From an uncultured Verrucomicrobiales bacterium (lineage in GTDB: Bacteria > Verrucomicrobiota > Verrucomicrobiia > Verrucomicrobiales > Akkermansiaceae): a stretch of DNA of 39,779 bases. Below the pieces are notes generated by a model. That model searched no databases and had not been told where the DNA came from. It saw only the letters and a list, made by a program, of their open reading frames with translations. The stretch lies in NCBI GenBank assembly GCA_937916135.1, contig CALFTQ010000165.1, forward strand, positions 1 through 39,779, given 5' to 3'. Position numbers and translations under genes: made by a program. Within the stretch, counting starts at the first letter, position 1; every line of letters starts with the position of its first letter. Positions 38,782 through 39,779 of the stretch are shown piece by piece.

Positions 38782-39597
38782 TCAGCGGGAGGCACCAAAA
38801 TAGCCATCCCACTCAGGCACGGCACAGTAAAAAGTGCCATCGGCAGCCAGGATAAGCCCGCATTCCTTCCCCAGCTCACCCCAGGGTGCCACCTGCCAGC
38901 GGGCATGAGAAAAGCTCTTCCAGCCGAAGAAGCAGCAGAGCGTTTCTTCCGGATGATTCGGGCGGGAGCTCAACCAATGAGCCGCAGGGAGCACATCGTC
39001 CGGCGCATGCACCAGTATACCCAGCAGAGTAGCATCCGTGGCAGCCATTCTTTCCGCAGTCTCTGCCGAAAACCAGCCCTGCTGCGCGCCTTTCTGCAGC
39101 AAGGCCCTGGGTGCCGCCACCTCCGGCCAATCGCCGGAATCCATCTCAAGGGCAGGCACTTCACCAAAACAACGCTGCATCAACTGCATCTGCCCCGGGA
39201 TGCGACGCTCCGCCCGCTGCTGCAACACGCCGGGTGCCGAGTGACGCCCCCGCAGCACCAGCCTCTCCAGATTCCGTAGTTCGATACCCAGCAGCATACG
39301 CTTCTGTGTATCACTCAGCAGCCCCGCCTCACAGGCCCGCCGCAGTGCCGCGCGAATGCTGCGGGCATAGCGGGCACCATCCCGCGGGCACAGCCACAGT
39401 TCCCCCGCCACCACATCCAGCGCCAGTTCCACAGCCGCCGACTCCCCGGCAGCCACGGCAGAAGTGAACTCAGCCTTGCTGCGCCCGCCGCAATAATAGA
39501 ACGCGGCCTGCTGCTCCACCGGCAGGGCTCGCGCCTCCTGCGCACGCTTCTGCATGCGCCCCGCCGACGGCTGCAAGCTTCTGGGCTTCTTCTTCAT
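38782..39597 (-). CDS. Hypothetical protein, 271 residues
   Basis: I do not recognise this protein and see no signal peptide. The N-terminus is very basic (MKKKPRSLQPSAGRMQKRAQEAR). The middle is helical, Arg/Ala/Leu-rich (ARYARSIRAALRRACEAGLLSDTQKRMLLGIELRNLERLVLRGRH). The C-terminus has several Trp and Cys residues (CCFFGWKSFSHARWQVAPWGELGKECG) and the end looks beta-rich. I placed the start at the ATG at 39597, which lies 10 bases after a -10 box; upstream in-frame starts overlap the promoter. It stands alone. Confidence 0.6.
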   Translation of the reverse strand: MKKKPRSLQPSAGRMQKRAQEARALPVEQQAAFYYCGGRSKAEFTSAVAAGESAAVELALDVVAGELWLCPRDGARYARSIRAALRRACEAGLLSDTQKRMLLGIELRNLERLVLRGRHSAPGVLQQRAERRIPGQMQLMQRCFGEVPALEMDSGDWPEVAAPRALLQKGAQQGWFSAETAERMAATDATLLGILVHAPDDVLPAAHWLSSRPNHPEETLCCFFGWKSFSHARWQVAPWGELGKECGLILAADGTFYCAVPEWDGYFGASR

Positions 39598-39607
39598 TCC
39601 GGAAAAT

Positions 39608-39635
39608 ATCATATCGTTTTTTATATGATAGTCAA
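39608..39635 (-). promoter_or_regulatory. Promoter of the 271-residue gene
   Basis: Minus strand: TTGACT (39630-39635), 16 bases, TATGAT (39608-39613), then 10 bases to the ATG at 39597. Confidence 0.55.
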
Positions 39636-39675
39636 TACCATTTGGATAAATCAAGCTTCACTGAAGGTCCAAAGC

Positions 39676-39767
39676 TGCTCGATAAATTGATGTTTGTCGT
39701 TCCGACAAAATTACGAATTACGAGTTACGAGTTACGAATTGTCAGCTCCGCGAGCCTTACGGCTCGC
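39676..39767. repeat. Palindromic repeat fragment, heptamers and hairpin
   Basis: GCTCGATAAATTGATGTTTG (39676-39695) is a fragment of the interspersed palindrome, followed by the hairpin TTTGTCG-TTC-CGACAAA. Five heptamers come next at 39710-39744 (ATTACGA, ATTACGA, GTTACGA, GTTACGA, ATTGTCA), then a perfect hairpin GCGAGCC-TTAC-GGCTCGC at 39750-39767. The heptamer-plus-hairpin half has the same layout as the block at 3619-3712. Both repeat types therefore meet here, at the window edge. Confidence 0.75.
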
Positions 39768-39779
39768 CATTGTACATCA

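Overview
The window reads as chromosomal DNA of a Gram-negative, outer-membrane-bearing bacterium of moderately high GC. An LptD-like LPS transporter, a CMP-Kdo synthetase, TonB and a TonB-dependent receptor are all present. The best fit is Verrucomicrobiota, probably near Akkermansiaceae. This is inferred from the mix of secreted hypothetical proteins, Sel1 and ankyrin proteins, an SGNH esterase and the lack of Shine-Dalgarno sequences; nothing here proves the taxon. It is a housekeeping plus cell-envelope region, not a prophage or genomic island. I saw no tRNA, rRNA or CRISPR array.

Layout. 0.1-4.5 kb (minus): pyrF, thyA and folA, then two small membrane proteins, a Sel1-repeat protein and a TMEM43-like membrane protein, mostly joined by 4-base overlaps. 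4.5-9.3 kb: an IS-like remnant, a secreted protein with a His/Cys dyad, valS, and two hypothetical genes. 9.4-11.2 kb: a MarR regulator, a YfiH/laccase-domain protein and 5-formyl-THF cyclo-ligase. 11.2-15.9 kb: a cobalamin riboswitch driving a BtuB-like receptor, a family-5 solute-binding protein and TonB, all overlapping by 1-4 bases. 15.9-20.3 kb: a two-domain OlsF-like lipid acyltransferase and LptD. 20.3-24.2 kb: a 182-bp palindromic repeat, two lipoproteins (one with a polycationic repeat tail), a NUDIX hydrolase, and an iron-sulfur-type flavoprotein with two envelope hypotheticals. 24.3-29.6 kb: an SGNH esterase translationally coupled to a PhoB-type regulator, with a PhoR-type kinase and a membrane metallophosphoesterase diverging from them. 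29.6-33.4 kb: a secreted transglutaminase-like/discoidin protein and a thioredoxin-like secreted protein. 33.5-39.6 kb: an AP2-domain protein behind a perfect leader hairpin, kdsB, uppS, two ankyrin proteins, a lipoprotein and a hypothetical protein.

Three patterns cut across the genes. (1) At least nine genes have a good sigma70-type promoter whose -10 box ends only 6-11 bases before the start codon, which predicts leaderless or nearly leaderless mRNAs. Clear Shine-Dalgarno sequences are rare throughout. (2) A palindromic interspersed repeat built around GATAAATTGGAATTTGTC occurs five times, as one full copy, one near-full copy and three fragments, always between genes and often next to promoters. 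(3) Heptamer tandem repeats (ATTGACN / ATTACGA) next to a GC-rich hairpin occur twice, once directly against the thyA start codon.

The nearest thing to an unusual functional system is the cobalamin-riboswitch operon. It carries its own TonB and a peptide/nickel-type binding protein, but no BtuCDF transporter.
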